Assembly: GCF_001940225.2 (NCBI RefSeq)
Contig: NZ_CP135164.1
Location: 2,666,001-2,730,000 of the forward strand
Direction of reading: 5' to 3'
DNA length: 64,000 nucleotides
Source: Roseburia sp. 499
Lineage (GTDB): Bacteria > Bacillota > Clostridia > Lachnospirales > Lachnospiraceae
The notes below the pieces were generated by a model that was given only the letters and a program-made list of their open reading frames with translations, was not told the origin of the DNA and searched no databases. The position numbers and the translations under genes are program-made. Below, in pieces: positions 47,612 to 56,837 of the stretch. The stretch's first letter is position 1. The number at the start of each line of letters is the position of its first letter.

Positions 47612-48482
47612 TCTTCATCCTCCTTTTCCATATTCTAAATCGCGCCACATCCATGGAACCTTTTCGGATAAAATTCAACTTTCCTCTTAGATAGTCTGCA
47701 TCTATATTGCGATACAATTCTCCACCAATGGCAATTGATACATTTCCCGTTTCTTCTGAAACTACAATTGTCAACGCGTCACTTACTTCACTAATTCCAA
47801 CCGCTGCACGATGTCTTGTTCCAAGTTCCTTGCTCAATCCCATATTATCAGAAAGAGGCAAATAACAAGTCGCAGAAACAATTCTTTCTCCACGTATGAT
47901 AATAGCACCATCATGCAATGGTGTGTTATGTTCAAATATATTAATTAGTAACTGGCTAGACACCACGGAATCCAAACGTATCCCGGTTCGTTCATACTCT
48001 GACAGTACTACATCCTGTTCGATTACAATCAATGCTCCCGTTTTTACCTTTGCCATCTCATAGGAAGCCTTTACAATCTCATTTACAGTTCGTTCACTAA
48101 AACGATCCTGATTCTTCTGTGAATCAAAAGAAAACAGAGAGGTAAGAAAATTCTTCTGTCCAAGCTGTTCCAATGCCCTGCGCAATTCCGGTTGAAATAC
48201 TATAACAACAGCAATTACCGCTACATTAATAATTCTACTAACAATCCATAAAATTGTATTCATTTGGAACATAGCTGCAAGTAGAATAAATACTATTACA
48301 ACAATAATTCCCTTCAACAAATTCCATGCACGGGTTTTCTTGAACCATACTAAAATATTGTACACCAGGAATGAAATAATGATTATCTCTGCAATATCCG
48401 TCATTCCAATCTGCGGACTATCAATCCAAAACAGATATTTTGATGCAAATGTATTCAAAGCTGCAAATAAATTATCTATCAT
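47577..48482 (-). CDS. cdaA: Diadenylate cyclase CdaA
   Basis: The ATG at 48480-48482 is used: it has AAGGGG upstream, and eight codons upstream the first ATG has none. 301 residues. Three TM helices (about 5-95) are followed by the DAC domain with HDGAIIIRGERI, LPLSDN and GTRHRAAVGIS (the DGA and RHR catalytic motifs). It makes c-di-AMP from two ATP, controlling potassium uptake and wall stress. Operon partner of cdaR and glmM. Confidence 0.95.
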   Translation of the reverse strand: MIDNLFAALNTFASKYLFWIDSPQIGMTDIAEIIIISFLVYNILVWFKKTRAWNLLKGIIVVIVFILLAAMFQMNTILWIVSRIINVAVIAVVIVFQPELRRALEQLGQKNFLTSLFSFDSQKNQDRFSERTVNEIVKASYEMAKVKTGALIVIEQDVVLSEYERTGIRLDSVVSSQLLINIFEHNTPLHDGAIIIRGERIVSATCYLPLSDNMGLSKELGTRHRAAVGISEVSDALTIVVSEETGNVSIAIGGELYRNIDADYLRGKLNFIRKGSMDVARFRIWKRRMKNVQETNEASDK

Positions 48483-48521
48483 ACTTTCATCCCCTTTCTC
48501 TGTCATCTCTTTAAAATATTT

Positions 48522-49511
48522 TTAGTCTAACAAGTCTTGATCGATATCTAATTCTTCTGCTAATTCCCTTCGAGTAAAAGTATCTTTTTTCGGTGTAATT
48601 TGTTTCACCCTTTTATTTTTTTCCGCCATATATATCTTTGGTACTGCTTTCACATAATAATAGTATTCATCATCTTCGAACTGTACCCGTTCCACTCTGG
48701 AATAATCCAAATTATATAAGAAAAATTCCAACAATAATGCCACAATTATAGATACCGCAATTCCTCCAATAGCCCATGGAATCTCTTCATTATTCCCTAA
48801 CATGACATAACCTATCACCAGAATCGCCAATTCTATTCCATTTCCTACCAATCCGGCAATTCTCCATGCATGATTAATATTCATTCGACGTATCACATAC
48901 ACCACCAATGCAGTAACACACATCGCCACAATTACCAGAAACATCTCATAATTCTTAACCAATAACTCTAGTGCCATTGTCACCTTGGATACTTTTTCAT
49001 CCTCAAATACTGCTGCAAAATTTGTAATATTCTCTTGCACCCCTTTTACATAATAAAAGGTGATTACTCCACAAACCATAGACAAATAAGAAGCTGGTTC
49101 TTTCAACAATCCCATAGAAACCGGCATCACCTGAGGTATTTTTAAAGCGCACATAATCGGTGTTGCCACAGTACAGTATCCGTTTTTTGGCGCAAACTTA
49201 TAATACATAAAGAACATCAAAATGAACAACGCCAGTGCCACTACACATACCTCTATAGCCACTGACCATAAATGAAGTAAAATCAGCAATGCTCCCAACA
49301 ATGCACTTGCATTGATAGGTAAAAAAGCACACAAAAGCGCCAGCAGCAATGAAACTGCCGGATTGTCCAACCTCTCCATATATCCCATTCCGCTATTGAT
49401 TAACCAAAATGCAATAAATGCCAATACAAATTTTACTCCGGTAACTACATACACCTCATATTTTCCATAAAACTCTCGTAATTTTTCGCGTAATTCTAAA
49501 ATACTTGTCAT
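48522..49511 (-). CDS. Conserved-looking polytopic membrane protein, function unknown
   Basis: 329 residues with about 8 TM helices (starts near 25, 50, 75, 92, 125, 185, 215 and 245) and a charged cytoplasmic tail (~275-329) rich in Tyr and Lys, ending RRELAEELDIDQDLLD. No family is recognised. It lies 2 bp from the small membrane gene upstream and 39 bp from the cdaA start, all in one unit. Context suggests envelope or osmotic function linked to c-di-AMP, but no motif supports a specific role. Confidence 0.7.
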   Translation of the reverse strand: MTSILELREKLREFYGKYEVYVVTGVKFVLAFIAFWLINSGMGYMERLDNPAVSLLLALLCAFLPINASALLGALLILLHLWSVAIEVCVVALALFILMFFMYYKFAPKNGYCTVATPIMCALKIPQVMPVSMGLLKEPASYLSMVCGVITFYYVKGVQENITNFAAVFEDEKVSKVTMALELLVKNYEMFLVIVAMCVTALVVYVIRRMNINHAWRIAGLVGNGIELAILVIGYVMLGNNEEIPWAIGGIAVSIIVALLLEFFLYNLDYSRVERVQFEDDEYYYYVKAVPKIYMAEKNKRVKQITPKKDTFTRRELAEELDIDQDLLD

Positions 49512-49513
49512 TT

Positions 49514-49927
49514 TTAGTCCTCCGACAGCTGTAATTTTTCTTCCTTCTCCTGAAGTTTCATTATTTTCTTTATATCAGCATGGTATTTTTTCACGCCTGC
49601 TGTTGCCTTAGTATATTTACGATTGTATACAATTACAGCAATCACCTGATATATCACAACAAAAATAGCATACTTAATCAATATAGAGATTCCAAACTGA
49701 ATCAAATCCATTTTTGCCAGCTGTTCCATTATTGTTTCCATGCGGTACATTCCCCAGAACAAAAATAAAATACCAAAGGATATCGTAGATGATATAAAAG
49801 TCCTTATCATCTGATAGCTCACATAATCCCTTCGGTAATACTGTTTCACCGGCATATCTTCTCTTCCTTCGCCAGTTTCATAGGATGCCATTCTGGTCAT
49901 AATCCGAATACGTTCTTCATCTAACAT
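49514..49927 (-). CDS. Small two-TM membrane protein, function unknown
   Basis: 137 residues from the ATG at 49925-49927. The longest frame begins with a GTG ten codons earlier, but the -10 box at 49966-49971 would leave almost no leader for it, so the ATG is preferred. The N-terminus is charged (MLDEERIRIMTRM). Two TM helices lie at about 42-62 and 75-100, and a lysine/glutamate-rich helical tail follows. No known family. It is the first gene of the operon that goes on to cdaA. Confidence 0.65.
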   Translation of the reverse strand: MLDEERIRIMTRMASYETGEGREDMPVKQYYRRDYVSYQMIRTFISSTISFGILFLFWGMYRMETIMEQLAKMDLIQFGISILIKYAIFVVIYQVIAVIVYNRKYTKATAGVKKYHADIKKIMKLQEKEEKLQLSED

Positions 49928-49965
49928 TGGTCTCACCGTCCATCTTTTTGAAGTCACTCTTTTTT

Positions 49966-49994
49966 ATTATAGCACACATTACTATATTAGGAAA
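49966..49994 (-). promoter_or_regulatory. Promoter of the cdaA-glmM-polysaccharide operon
   Basis: Minus strand: consensus TATAAT (49966-49971) with TTTCCT (49989-49994) 17 bases upstream; the -35 is weak. It lies just after the terminator of yvyF and before the first membrane gene. Confidence 0.55.
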
Positions 49995-50013
49995 GCAAAT
50001 TTCATATGATATG

Positions 50014-50041
50014 AAAAAACTGCCGTTGCTACGGCAGTTTT
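50014..50041 (-). terminator. Rho-independent terminator after yvyF
   Basis: Perfect 11-bp stem (50016-50026 with 50031-50041) and TGCT loop, flanked by A and T runs on either side, so it could stop transcription both ways. It begins 2 bases after the yvyF stop codon. Confidence 0.85.
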
Positions 50042-50043
50042 CC

Positions 50044-50448
50044 TTAGTTGTCAAGAAATCTCATTCTTTCACGTTCTCGTGTTGGTTTCTGAGGCTCTAT
50101 TTTCTTTGGACGATTAATTGCTCCGCTGAAATCATTCTGTAAAGCCGCTCTACACTTATCGCAGAATCTTCCGGTAAGAATAGATGCCCCGCAGTTCTCA
50201 CAATCCAAGGTAATCTGTGATTCTTCTGTAAAAGTCAAACGTTCTTCTCTTACCCACTGTTTTATCTGCTTTACACTTACCTCATTATCCTCCGCAATCT
50301 TAGTTAATGGAGCCTTAGGATTCTCACGCAGATATTCCTTCACCTGCTGAAACTTATTTTCCAAATCAGCCACACATGCCGGACATAATGGCGGTCCCTG
50401 CAAATAGTTAAAAAGTCTTCCGCACCCTTTACAATTTTTTACTTCCAT
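50044..50448 (-). CDS. yvyF: YvyF-like flagellar operon protein, zinc-finger
   Basis: 134 residues. The N-terminal CKGCGRLFNYLQGPPLCPAC (two CxxC pairs), a helix-turn-helix-like LTKIAEDNEVSVKQIKQWVR, then CENCGASILTGRFCDKC and a basic tail match the YvyF family (TIGR03826 type). These lie between comF and flgM in Bacillus; here too it follows comF by 11 bp. Possibly a flagellar regulator; the exact activity is unknown. Confidence 0.8.
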   Translation of the reverse strand: MEVKNCKGCGRLFNYLQGPPLCPACVADLENKFQQVKEYLRENPKAPLTKIAEDNEVSVKQIKQWVREERLTFTEESQITLDCENCGASILTGRFCDKCRAALQNDFSGAINRPKKIEPQKPTRERERMRFLDN

Positions 50449-50459
50449 ATCTCTTCCTC

Positions 50460-51188
50460 CTAATATCCTCTTCCGATACAGACACTAATACAATATACGC
50501 GTTCTATACCAGCTTTCTGTAATTCTAATGCAGCTTCGTTCATCGTACTGCCTGTGGTATATATATCATCCACCAATAATATCTGACTTAATTGTACCTT
50601 ATTTTCCTTTGTTTTAAAAGCCTTTTTCAAATTATTTTTACGTTCTGCATCATCTAGATTTTTCTGCGCCTTTGTTTTCCTTACTCGCTTTAGCAAATCA
50701 GGATATATCGGAAGGTTCATTTGCTTCCCAATTTCTCGTGCCAGCAACTCTGCCTGATTATATCCACGCTGACGCTTTCGTGTTCGGTGAAGCGGGATTG
50801 GAATAATTGCTTCTATCTGATTTCTCTGTATCCATGTTCCATACACTCGCACAATTTCACTGCCGTAATAACGAGCGTATTCCCGACGATTCTGATATTT
50901 AAATCGATACATGGATTGTTTCACTTTTCCCTTATACAGCCACAACGCCTTTCCCTGCACAAAATTTCTAGGATGTTTCTGACAATCATAGCAGTATTCT
51001 TCCCGTTCATTCTCAATAGGCTTTCCACACTTTTTACATACAGGTTCCTGTACATACTCCGGTATACTTCTGCAAGTCGGACAGCACAACTCTGTTTTCA
51101 AAAATATGGAAGAAAACATTGCCCGGTCACAAACGGGACATCTTCGAGGAAATAGTAAATGTCCAATATTCTCTTTTTCAAATTTCAT
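50460..51188 (-). CDS. comFC: ComF-family phosphoribosyltransferase-like protein
   Basis: 242 residues. Two CxxC zinc pairs (CPVCDR, CPTCRS) and CKKCGKPIENEREEYCYDCQ form the N-terminal zinc region. The C-terminal PRTase fold shows QRGYNQAELLAREIG and the PRPP loop LLVDDIYTTGSTMNEAA. ComFC is needed for DNA uptake in Bacillus. It precedes yvyF by 11 bp, as in the comF-yvyF-flgM region of Bacillus. Confidence 0.9.
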   Translation of the reverse strand: MKFEKENIGHLLFPRRCPVCDRAMFSSIFLKTELCCPTCRSIPEYVQEPVCKKCGKPIENEREEYCYDCQKHPRNFVQGKALWLYKGKVKQSMYRFKYQNRREYARYYGSEIVRVYGTWIQRNQIEAIIPIPLHRTRKRQRGYNQAELLAREIGKQMNLPIYPDLLKRVRKTKAQKNLDDAERKNNLKKAFKTKENKVQLSQILLVDDIYTTGSTMNEAALELQKAGIERVYCISVCIGRGY

Positions 51189-51269
51189 GCTTTTTCCAAA
51201 GCTCTCTCAAACATTTTTCATACTAGCACATTTTTTTGTGATATTCTATAAAATTTTTCTTAAGATTTC

Positions 51270-53471
51270 TTATTTTTCCTGCAATCGCATTTTTAATCCT
51301 GTATATCGCTTCTGCTCACTAATATTTCCAATCATCTCTTGAAATGTCACATCATTTCCTACCAGCGTAACACACTTTTTTGCACGGGTCACTGCTGTAT
51401 ACAACAAATTTCGATTCATTAGCATTCGCGGTCCACTCAAAAGCGGAATAACTACTGCCGGATACTCGCTTCCTTGAGACTTATGTATGGTAATAGCATA
51501 CGCCAATTCTAACTCATCTAGCTGTTTAAAGGAATATTCCACCATTCTTCCTTCATCAAATTCAATGGTCATGTTTTCCTGATAGCTGTTGATGCTGCGA
51601 ATAACTCCCATATCACCATTAAAAATTCCAAGTCCCTTATCTATCGCCAAACCATACTTACTACGTATTTCCCATTCAATCTGATAATTATTTTTTACTT
51701 GCATGACTTTGTCTCCCTCTCGGAAAACAATACCACCATGCTCTTTTTCCTTCTTTTTCCCATCTGCCGGATTGAGGTACTGTTGCAAAATCCCATTTAA
51801 GCGTTCTACGCCCAGCAGTCCCTTTCGCATAGGAGTAAGTACCTGTATGTCATAAGGAGTCGCATCCACAAACTTTGGTAGTTTCTGCTGAATCAACTGA
51901 ATTACCACACTAATAATTACATTAGCGTCATATCTTTTCAAGAAAAAGAAATCCATACTCTTGTTATCCAGTACTACTTCCTCACCTCTGTTTATCTTAT
52001 GTGCATTGACAATAATATCGCTCTGAGCTGCCTGACGGAAAATTTTATTCAAGCGCACCACATGAAACCGTTTAGATTCAATAATATCTTTCAGAACACT
52101 TCCGGGTCCTACACTTGGGAGCTGGTTCACATCTCCAACCAAAACCAAACGTGTTCCGGCCGCCACTGCTTTCAGCAGCGCGCACATCAATGTTATGTCA
52201 ACCATAGACATTTCATCAATAATAATAACATCTGTTTCTAATGGATTCTGCTCATTTCGCTCAAATCCGGCATTTCCTTCCATACCACCATTCAATTCCA
52301 GCATCCGGTGAATGGTTCTTGCTTCGAATCCAGTCGTCTCACTCATTCGTTTTGCAGCTCTTCCGGTAGGTGCAGCCAGAAAAATATCCATACCTTCCAT
52401 CTCAAAATATCGAATAATAGTATTGATTGTGGTTGTTTTTCCGGTTCCCGGTCCTCCGGTAATCACCACCAAGCCATTTCTTACCGCTTCTTTTACCGCC
52501 TCTACCTGCAGTTCATCTAATTCCATTCCTGTACTTTGTTCTATTTTCCGTATCCTGTCATTAATTTCAATTTCAGGAACATCATAAGAAATGTCCAATT
52601 GTTCCAACATAGAAGCTGTATTGGCCTCCATATAATAATAGGTCGCTGCATAGACGTATTGTTGTCCTTCCGTCTCCTTAATCACCAACTTTTTATCTAT
52701 GGCAAGATTCATATAATGTTTTTCAATATGCTCAGGCTCCACATCTAACAATTCACTGGCACGAATTGTTAGTTCGCGTGTGGGCAGACAAGTATGCCCT
52801 TCCGCTGCTGCCTGTAATAAAGTATAGAGGATACCACTTCGGATACGGAAGTCGGAATCTGTATGAATTCCTACTCTGGATGCAATTTCGTCTGCAATTC
52901 GAAATCCTACTCCTTGAATATCATCTGCCAGACGATATGGATTCTCCTTCAAAACCCCATACAGTTCCTGCCCATAAGTCTGATATATTTTAACTGCCAG
53001 GGTTTGAGAAATTCCATACTGTTGCAGGAAAATCATTGCCTGACGCAGTTCTCTCTTTTCCTCTACCTGTTCTGCAATTTCCATTGCCTTTCGTTCACTA
53101 ATTCCCTTAACTTCCACCAGACGTTCCGGTTCTTCTTCAATAATGCGAAAAGTATCTTCCTTAAATCTTCGTACAATTCTGGCTGCCAAGGCAACACCTA
53201 CCCCTTTTATTGCGCCAGATCCTAAATACCGTTCAATAGACATCAAATCTTCCGGTGCTTTCACCTCAAAAGATTCCATTTTTAACTGCACTCCATAGGA
53301 AGGATGGGTAGTATATTCTCCCTTTACTTCTATACTTTCTCCTTCTGAAATTCCATGAAAAATTCCCACACATGTAATTTCACCATCTTCACATGCCAGA
53401 TTCAACACGGTATAGCCATTATCCTTATTCTGATATACAATATGTTCCACATATCCCGTTAATACTTCCAA
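51270..53471 (-). CDS. recD2: RecD2-type ATP-dependent DNA helicase (YrrC)
   Basis: 733 residues. The N-terminal OB-like and HhH region (about 1-190, with LGSGAIKGVGVALAARIVRR) is the RecD2 extension. Superfamily 1 motifs: VITGGPGTGKTTTINTI (motif I), VIIIDEMSMVD (II), LVGDVNQLPSVGPGSVLKDI (III) and AITIHKSQGSEYPAVVIPL (V-VI). A 5'-3' helicase used in repair and fork maintenance. The start codon is TTG (53469-53471), with GGAG 8 bases before it. It lies only about 20 bp downstream of the flagellar terminator, and no promoter could be placed between the two. Confidence 0.9.
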   Translation of the reverse strand: MEVLTGYVEHIVYQNKDNGYTVLNLACEDGEITCVGIFHGISEGESIEVKGEYTTHPSYGVQLKMESFEVKAPEDLMSIERYLGSGAIKGVGVALAARIVRRFKEDTFRIIEEEPERLVEVKGISERKAMEIAEQVEEKRELRQAMIFLQQYGISQTLAVKIYQTYGQELYGVLKENPYRLADDIQGVGFRIADEIASRVGIHTDSDFRIRSGILYTLLQAAAEGHTCLPTRELTIRASELLDVEPEHIEKHYMNLAIDKKLVIKETEGQQYVYAATYYYMEANTASMLEQLDISYDVPEIEINDRIRKIEQSTGMELDELQVEAVKEAVRNGLVVITGGPGTGKTTTINTIIRYFEMEGMDIFLAAPTGRAAKRMSETTGFEARTIHRMLELNGGMEGNAGFERNEQNPLETDVIIIDEMSMVDITLMCALLKAVAAGTRLVLVGDVNQLPSVGPGSVLKDIIESKRFHVVRLNKIFRQAAQSDIIVNAHKINRGEEVVLDNKSMDFFFLKRYDANVIISVVIQLIQQKLPKFVDATPYDIQVLTPMRKGLLGVERLNGILQQYLNPADGKKKEKEHGGIVFREGDKVMQVKNNYQIEWEIRSKYGLAIDKGLGIFNGDMGVIRSINSYQENMTIEFDEGRMVEYSFKQLDELELAYAITIHKSQGSEYPAVVIPLLSGPRMLMNRNLLYTAVTRAKKCVTLVGNDVTFQEMIGNISEQKRYTGLKMRLQEK

Positions 53472-53489
53472 AGTATAATCTCCATTTCA

Positions 53490-53523
53490 TAAAAAAAGAA
53501 TCCCGCATGCGGAATTCTTTTTC
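53490..53523 (-). terminator. Terminator after the flagellar rod-binding gene
   Basis: Read on the minus strand: an AAAGAAT-type stem joined to CCGC ATGC GCGG bases, followed by a run of seven T (53490-53497 on the plus strand as A). It begins 8 bases after the stop at 53531. Confidence 0.75.
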
Positions 53524-53530
53524 TCATATT

Positions 53531-53881
53531 TTATTCCAATCCATAATTACGTTTCATCTGCTCATACAGTATCTGGGCAATTCCAAGCCCCTCACCTTCC
53601 GCTGAAGTCTCTGCCATGGACTGAACCATCATGTCTGTATAATAATCTTTCATCTGCTTTGTGTAAGAAGAAGTATCATCATCAGACTCTGGCACCATTT
53701 TCTGCATTGCTTTGAACATCTGCTCTGTAAAATAAGATTCAAAGTCTTTGCACACTTCCATCAATTCATCCTCTGTCGCACTATTTAAATCTGACTTCAG
53801 TGTTTCTTCCAGCTTATTGGTATTTTCAGAAACATTATTGGTATTATATAACGCACTTATATTATCTATTGTAAGACTCAT
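53531..53881 (-). CDS. Flagellar rod-binding protein (FlgJ N-domain type)
   Basis: 116 residues from the ATG at 53879-53881, chosen over one three codons earlier because AAGGA lies at a usable distance. CKDFESYFTEQMFKAMQKMV and the end YYTDMMVQSMAETSAEGEGLGIAQILYEQM are the rod-binding domain found at the N-terminus of FlgJ. The muramidase domain of proteobacterial FlgJ is absent, as is usual in Clostridia. It helps rod assembly in the wall. It lies 20 bp past flgG. Confidence 0.8.
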   Translation of the reverse strand: MSLTIDNISALYNTNNVSENTNKLEETLKSDLNSATEDELMEVCKDFESYFTEQMFKAMQKMVPESDDDTSSYTKQMKDYYTDMMVQSMAETSAEGEGLGIAQILYEQMKRNYGLE

Positions 53882-53910
53882 ATGTACCATTTCCTTTCAG
53901 TTACGCCAAA

Positions 53911-54729
53911 TTATCGTTTTAACTGATTTGCCTGACCTAGCATATCATCTGCTGCCTGAATCGCTTTGGAATTCATTTCATATGCTCGCTGCGCCACAAT
54001 CAAATTTACCATCTCGTCCGCAACCTGTACGTTAGAACCTTCTAAATACCCTGCAATAACATTACTTTTCTTGATATTGACTGCTGTTGCCTCATTAATT
54101 GCTACTCCAGACGCATCTGTAACTGCCAGCAAACTACTGGACAACTTCTCAAGTCCTGCCGGGTTATTAAACTGAAATACTCCTAACTGCTGATTCAAAG
54201 AAATATAATTTCCTTCTGCATCCTGATAACCAAACTGTCCATCGGTAGAAACAACCAATTTGCTGGTATTTACACCTGCCGGGATATTAATCGGATTACC
54301 GTTAGTGTCTAACACAGCATATCCATCTGAAGTTACAAGCGTTACTGAATTATCTGCATTTACACTTAATTTAAAATCTCCATTACGAGTATAATATGTT
54401 TCTCCATCCGCACCTCTTACTGCAAAAAATCCGTCTCCGTCAATTGCAAAGGCAGTATCACTTTGACTTTCCTGCCTTGAACCTTGCTTGAAACTAGAGG
54501 TAATCGATGCAATTCTGGTTCCAAGTCCTACCTGTGCCGGAATTGGCTTTTCCTCTCCATTTGCAGATGTTGTTCTCGTCTGAAGTGTTTGATACAACAA
54601 GGACTTAAATTCTGCCTTCTCACTCTTATACCCCGTAGTATTTACATTTGCAAGATTATTTGCGATAGTATCTACTGCTGTCTGTTGGGAAATCATTCCG
54701 GATGCTGCAGACCATAATGATCTCATCAT
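53911..54729 (-). CDS. flgG: Flagellar distal rod protein FlgG (FlhP-like)
   Basis: 272 residues. LWSAASGMISQQTAVDTIANNLANVNTTGYKSE is the flagellar rod N-terminal motif, in which NNLANVNTTGYK is diagnostic. The middle has GDGFFAVRG and YTRNGDFKLS. The C-terminal VADEMVNLIVAQRAYEMNSK helix pairs with the N-terminal one in the rod coiled coil. A structural rod component, exported by the flagellar type III system. It follows flgF by 17 bp. Confidence 0.9.
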   Translation of the reverse strand: MMRSLWSAASGMISQQTAVDTIANNLANVNTTGYKSEKAEFKSLLYQTLQTRTTSANGEEKPIPAQVGLGTRIASITSSFKQGSRQESQSDTAFAIDGDGFFAVRGADGETYYTRNGDFKLSVNADNSVTLVTSDGYAVLDTNGNPINIPAGVNTSKLVVSTDGQFGYQDAEGNYISLNQQLGVFQFNNPAGLEKLSSSLLAVTDASGVAINEATAVNIKKSNVIAGYLEGSNVQVADEMVNLIVAQRAYEMNSKAIQAADDMLGQANQLKR

Positions 54730-54746
54730 ATTACTTCAACCCCTTT

Positions 54747-55547
54747 CTATATCTTACCAATACTATTTGCTGCTTTTTCTAGTGTTCCATCAATCGTCTG
54801 AATAATCTTCTGATTACTTTCATATGCTCTGGATATGGTTATCATTTCTACCATTTCAGAAACCACATTTACATTAGACATTTCCAGAGAACCCTGTACT
54901 ACCTTCGCTTCAGATGGCTGTATCTGTCCGCCTTCCTCTAAATCGTACATATTCTCACCATATTTCTTTAAATAGTCATAATCTGCAACGTCTACTACAC
55001 CAAGCTGACCAAGCTGTATACCATTCTGATATAGATTTCCTGCTTCATCAATCACAAGTTCCACATTTGGGTCTACCTGAATATATCCTGCCTGTCCAGG
55101 ATTTCCGGCATTAGCTGCCGCCTGATTCAAAACAAAATCTCCATCCTTTGTTACCAGATATCCCTCTTTGTTTACAGTAAAAGCTCCATCTCTGGTATAC
55201 TTTACAGATGTTTCTCCATTCTTGTTGGTAAAGGAAATAGCAAAAAATCCATCTCCATCTAATGCTACGTCATATACATTATCGGTCACTCGGAAAGAAC
55301 CTTGATTATAATCCGTATAATTTTCTCCGATTTTTACTCCCATACTAATTTCTCCTAATTTCTTAGGTAAATTGTAATCAGAAGTATCCTTAATCTTAAT
55401 TGCCAATGTGTCCGCAAAAGACTGCGATGTCGTTCCCTCTTTTTTGTACCCATTTGTCGCAGAATTCGCCAGATTATTTGTCAATACATCTAATCTGTTC
55501 TGCTGATTTATCATTCCTGTGTACGCTGTGTATAACCCTTTTACCAT
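54747..55547 (-). CDS. flgF: Flagellar proximal rod-type protein FlgF (FlhO-like)
   Basis: 266 residues. YTAYTGMINQQNRLDVLTNN with NLANSATNGYKKEG is the rod N-terminus; GDGFFAISF, YTRDGAFTVNKEGYLVTKDG and SEMVEMITISRAYESNQK follow. The pair with flgG behind mbl matches mbl-flhO-flhP in Bacillus. Exported by the flagellar type III system. Confidence 0.9.
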   Translation of the reverse strand: MVKGLYTAYTGMINQQNRLDVLTNNLANSATNGYKKEGTTSQSFADTLAIKIKDTSDYNLPKKLGEISMGVKIGENYTDYNQGSFRVTDNVYDVALDGDGFFAISFTNKNGETSVKYTRDGAFTVNKEGYLVTKDGDFVLNQAAANAGNPGQAGYIQVDPNVELVIDEAGNLYQNGIQLGQLGVVDVADYDYLKKYGENMYDLEEGGQIQPSEAKVVQGSLEMSNVNVVSEMVEMITISRAYESNQKIIQTIDGTLEKAANSIGKI

Positions 55548-55577
55548 TTGAAACTCCTTTCTCCTTGAAAAAGATAT

Positions 55578-56570
55578 TTATTCGTCTCTTTTGCCTGATA
55601 AAAACTCTACATATTTACCTGTTCCAATTGCAACACATGTCATTGGTTCTTCTGCAGTCATTGTATTAATTCCAGTCTTATCTTCAATTAATTCTTCCAG
55701 TCCGCGAAGCAATGCTCCTCCTCCTGTCAATACAATTCCTCTGTCTGCAACGTCTGCCGCCAACTCTGGTGGAGTCTTTTCCAATACGCTATGAACTGCT
55801 TCTACAATCTGAAGTGTTGCCTCTCTCAATGCTTCTTCTGTTTCCTCGGAAGACACTGTTACGGTTTTCGGAAGACCTGTAACCAGATTACGGCCTCTTA
55901 CATCCATAGTATCATTCTGTGCAAGCGGAAAACAGGTTCCAATTTTTATCTTAATATCTTCTGCAGTTCTTTCACCAATCAGAAGATTATGTTTCTTTCT
56001 CATATAACGTACAATTGCTTCATCAAAATCATCACCGGCAATTTTAATGGAAGTACTTACAACTGTTCCTCCCAAAGAGATGACTGCAATATCAGCAGTA
56101 CCTCCTCCGATATCTACTATCATATTTCCACAAGGCTTTGCAATATCAATACCTGCACCAATTGCTGCTGCAATCGGTTCTTCAATAATCTCTACTTCTC
56201 TTGCACCTGCCTGGAATGTTGCATCTTCTACCGCTTTCTTCTCAACTTCTGTTACTCCACTTGGAACACAAACGCTGATACGTGGCTTACGAAAACTTCT
56301 CTTTCCCAGAGCCTTCTGAATGAAATATCTCAGCATCTGCTCTGTCACTCTATAATCGGAAATAACACCTTGACGCAGTGGTCTTACCGCTACAATATTT
56401 CCAGGTGTTCTTCCTAACATTAATCTTGCTTCTTCACCAATTGCCTTAATCTTATTGGTGTCTCTATCAAACGCTACAACTGACGGTTCTTTCAATACAA
56501 CGCCTTTGCCTTTTATATATACAAGGATACTTGCTGTACCTAAGTCAATTCCAATATCTGTCGAAATCAT
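55578..56570 (-). CDS. mbl: MreB-family actin homologue (Mbl-like)
   Basis: 330 residues. Actin ATPase motifs: DIGIDLGTASILVYIKGKG (phosphate 1), VDIGGGTADIAVISLGG (phosphate 2), GDDFDEAIVRYMRKKHNLLI, and GIVLTGGGALLRGLEELI (adenosine). Guides wall synthesis along the cell side. Position before flgF-flgG argues for Mbl rather than MreB, since mreB is usually followed by mreC and mreD. Confidence 0.9.
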   Translation of the reverse strand: MISTDIGIDLGTASILVYIKGKGVVLKEPSVVAFDRDTNKIKAIGEEARLMLGRTPGNIVAVRPLRQGVISDYRVTEQMLRYFIQKALGKRSFRKPRISVCVPSGVTEVEKKAVEDATFQAGAREVEIIEEPIAAAIGAGIDIAKPCGNMIVDIGGGTADIAVISLGGTVVSTSIKIAGDDFDEAIVRYMRKKHNLLIGERTAEDIKIKIGTCFPLAQNDTMDVRGRNLVTGLPKTVTVSSEETEEALREATLQIVEAVHSVLEKTPPELAADVADRGIVLTGGGALLRGLEELIEDKTGINTMTAEEPMTCVAIGTGKYVEFLSGKRDE

Positions 56571-56630
56571 GATGGTTCCCCTTTCATCTCTATCTGAACA
56601 TAATAATTCTATTTTTCCATATATAACTAC

Positions 56631-56659
56631 ATTATATACAATAACAGGAAATTTTTAAA
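56631..56659 (-). promoter_or_regulatory. Probable sigma-A promoter of mbl
   Basis: Minus strand: TATAAT (56631-56636) with TTTAAA (56654-56659) 17 bases upstream, about 60 bases before the mbl ATG. The surrounding 120 bases are almost pure A+T. Confidence 0.5.
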
Positions 56660-56837
56660 GCATTTTTTTCTAAAATGTAAAAAAACGTCTATTTTTAAAT
56701 TTTAGGAAATAAAACCTTAAAAAAATTTATGGTTTTTTTATACTTTTTCTAATTTTTTTTCTGTTTTTTCACACATACGTCACATTCATCATTTATACTA
56801 ATAACCGTACTAGCTAATAAGCTAATATAATTTTTCA

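Noticed and set aside
55791..56417. 208-codon plus-strand frame opposite mbl
   Set aside because: Antisense shadow of a well-conserved gene: Cys/Ser/Asn-rich, no motif, no ribosome binding site.
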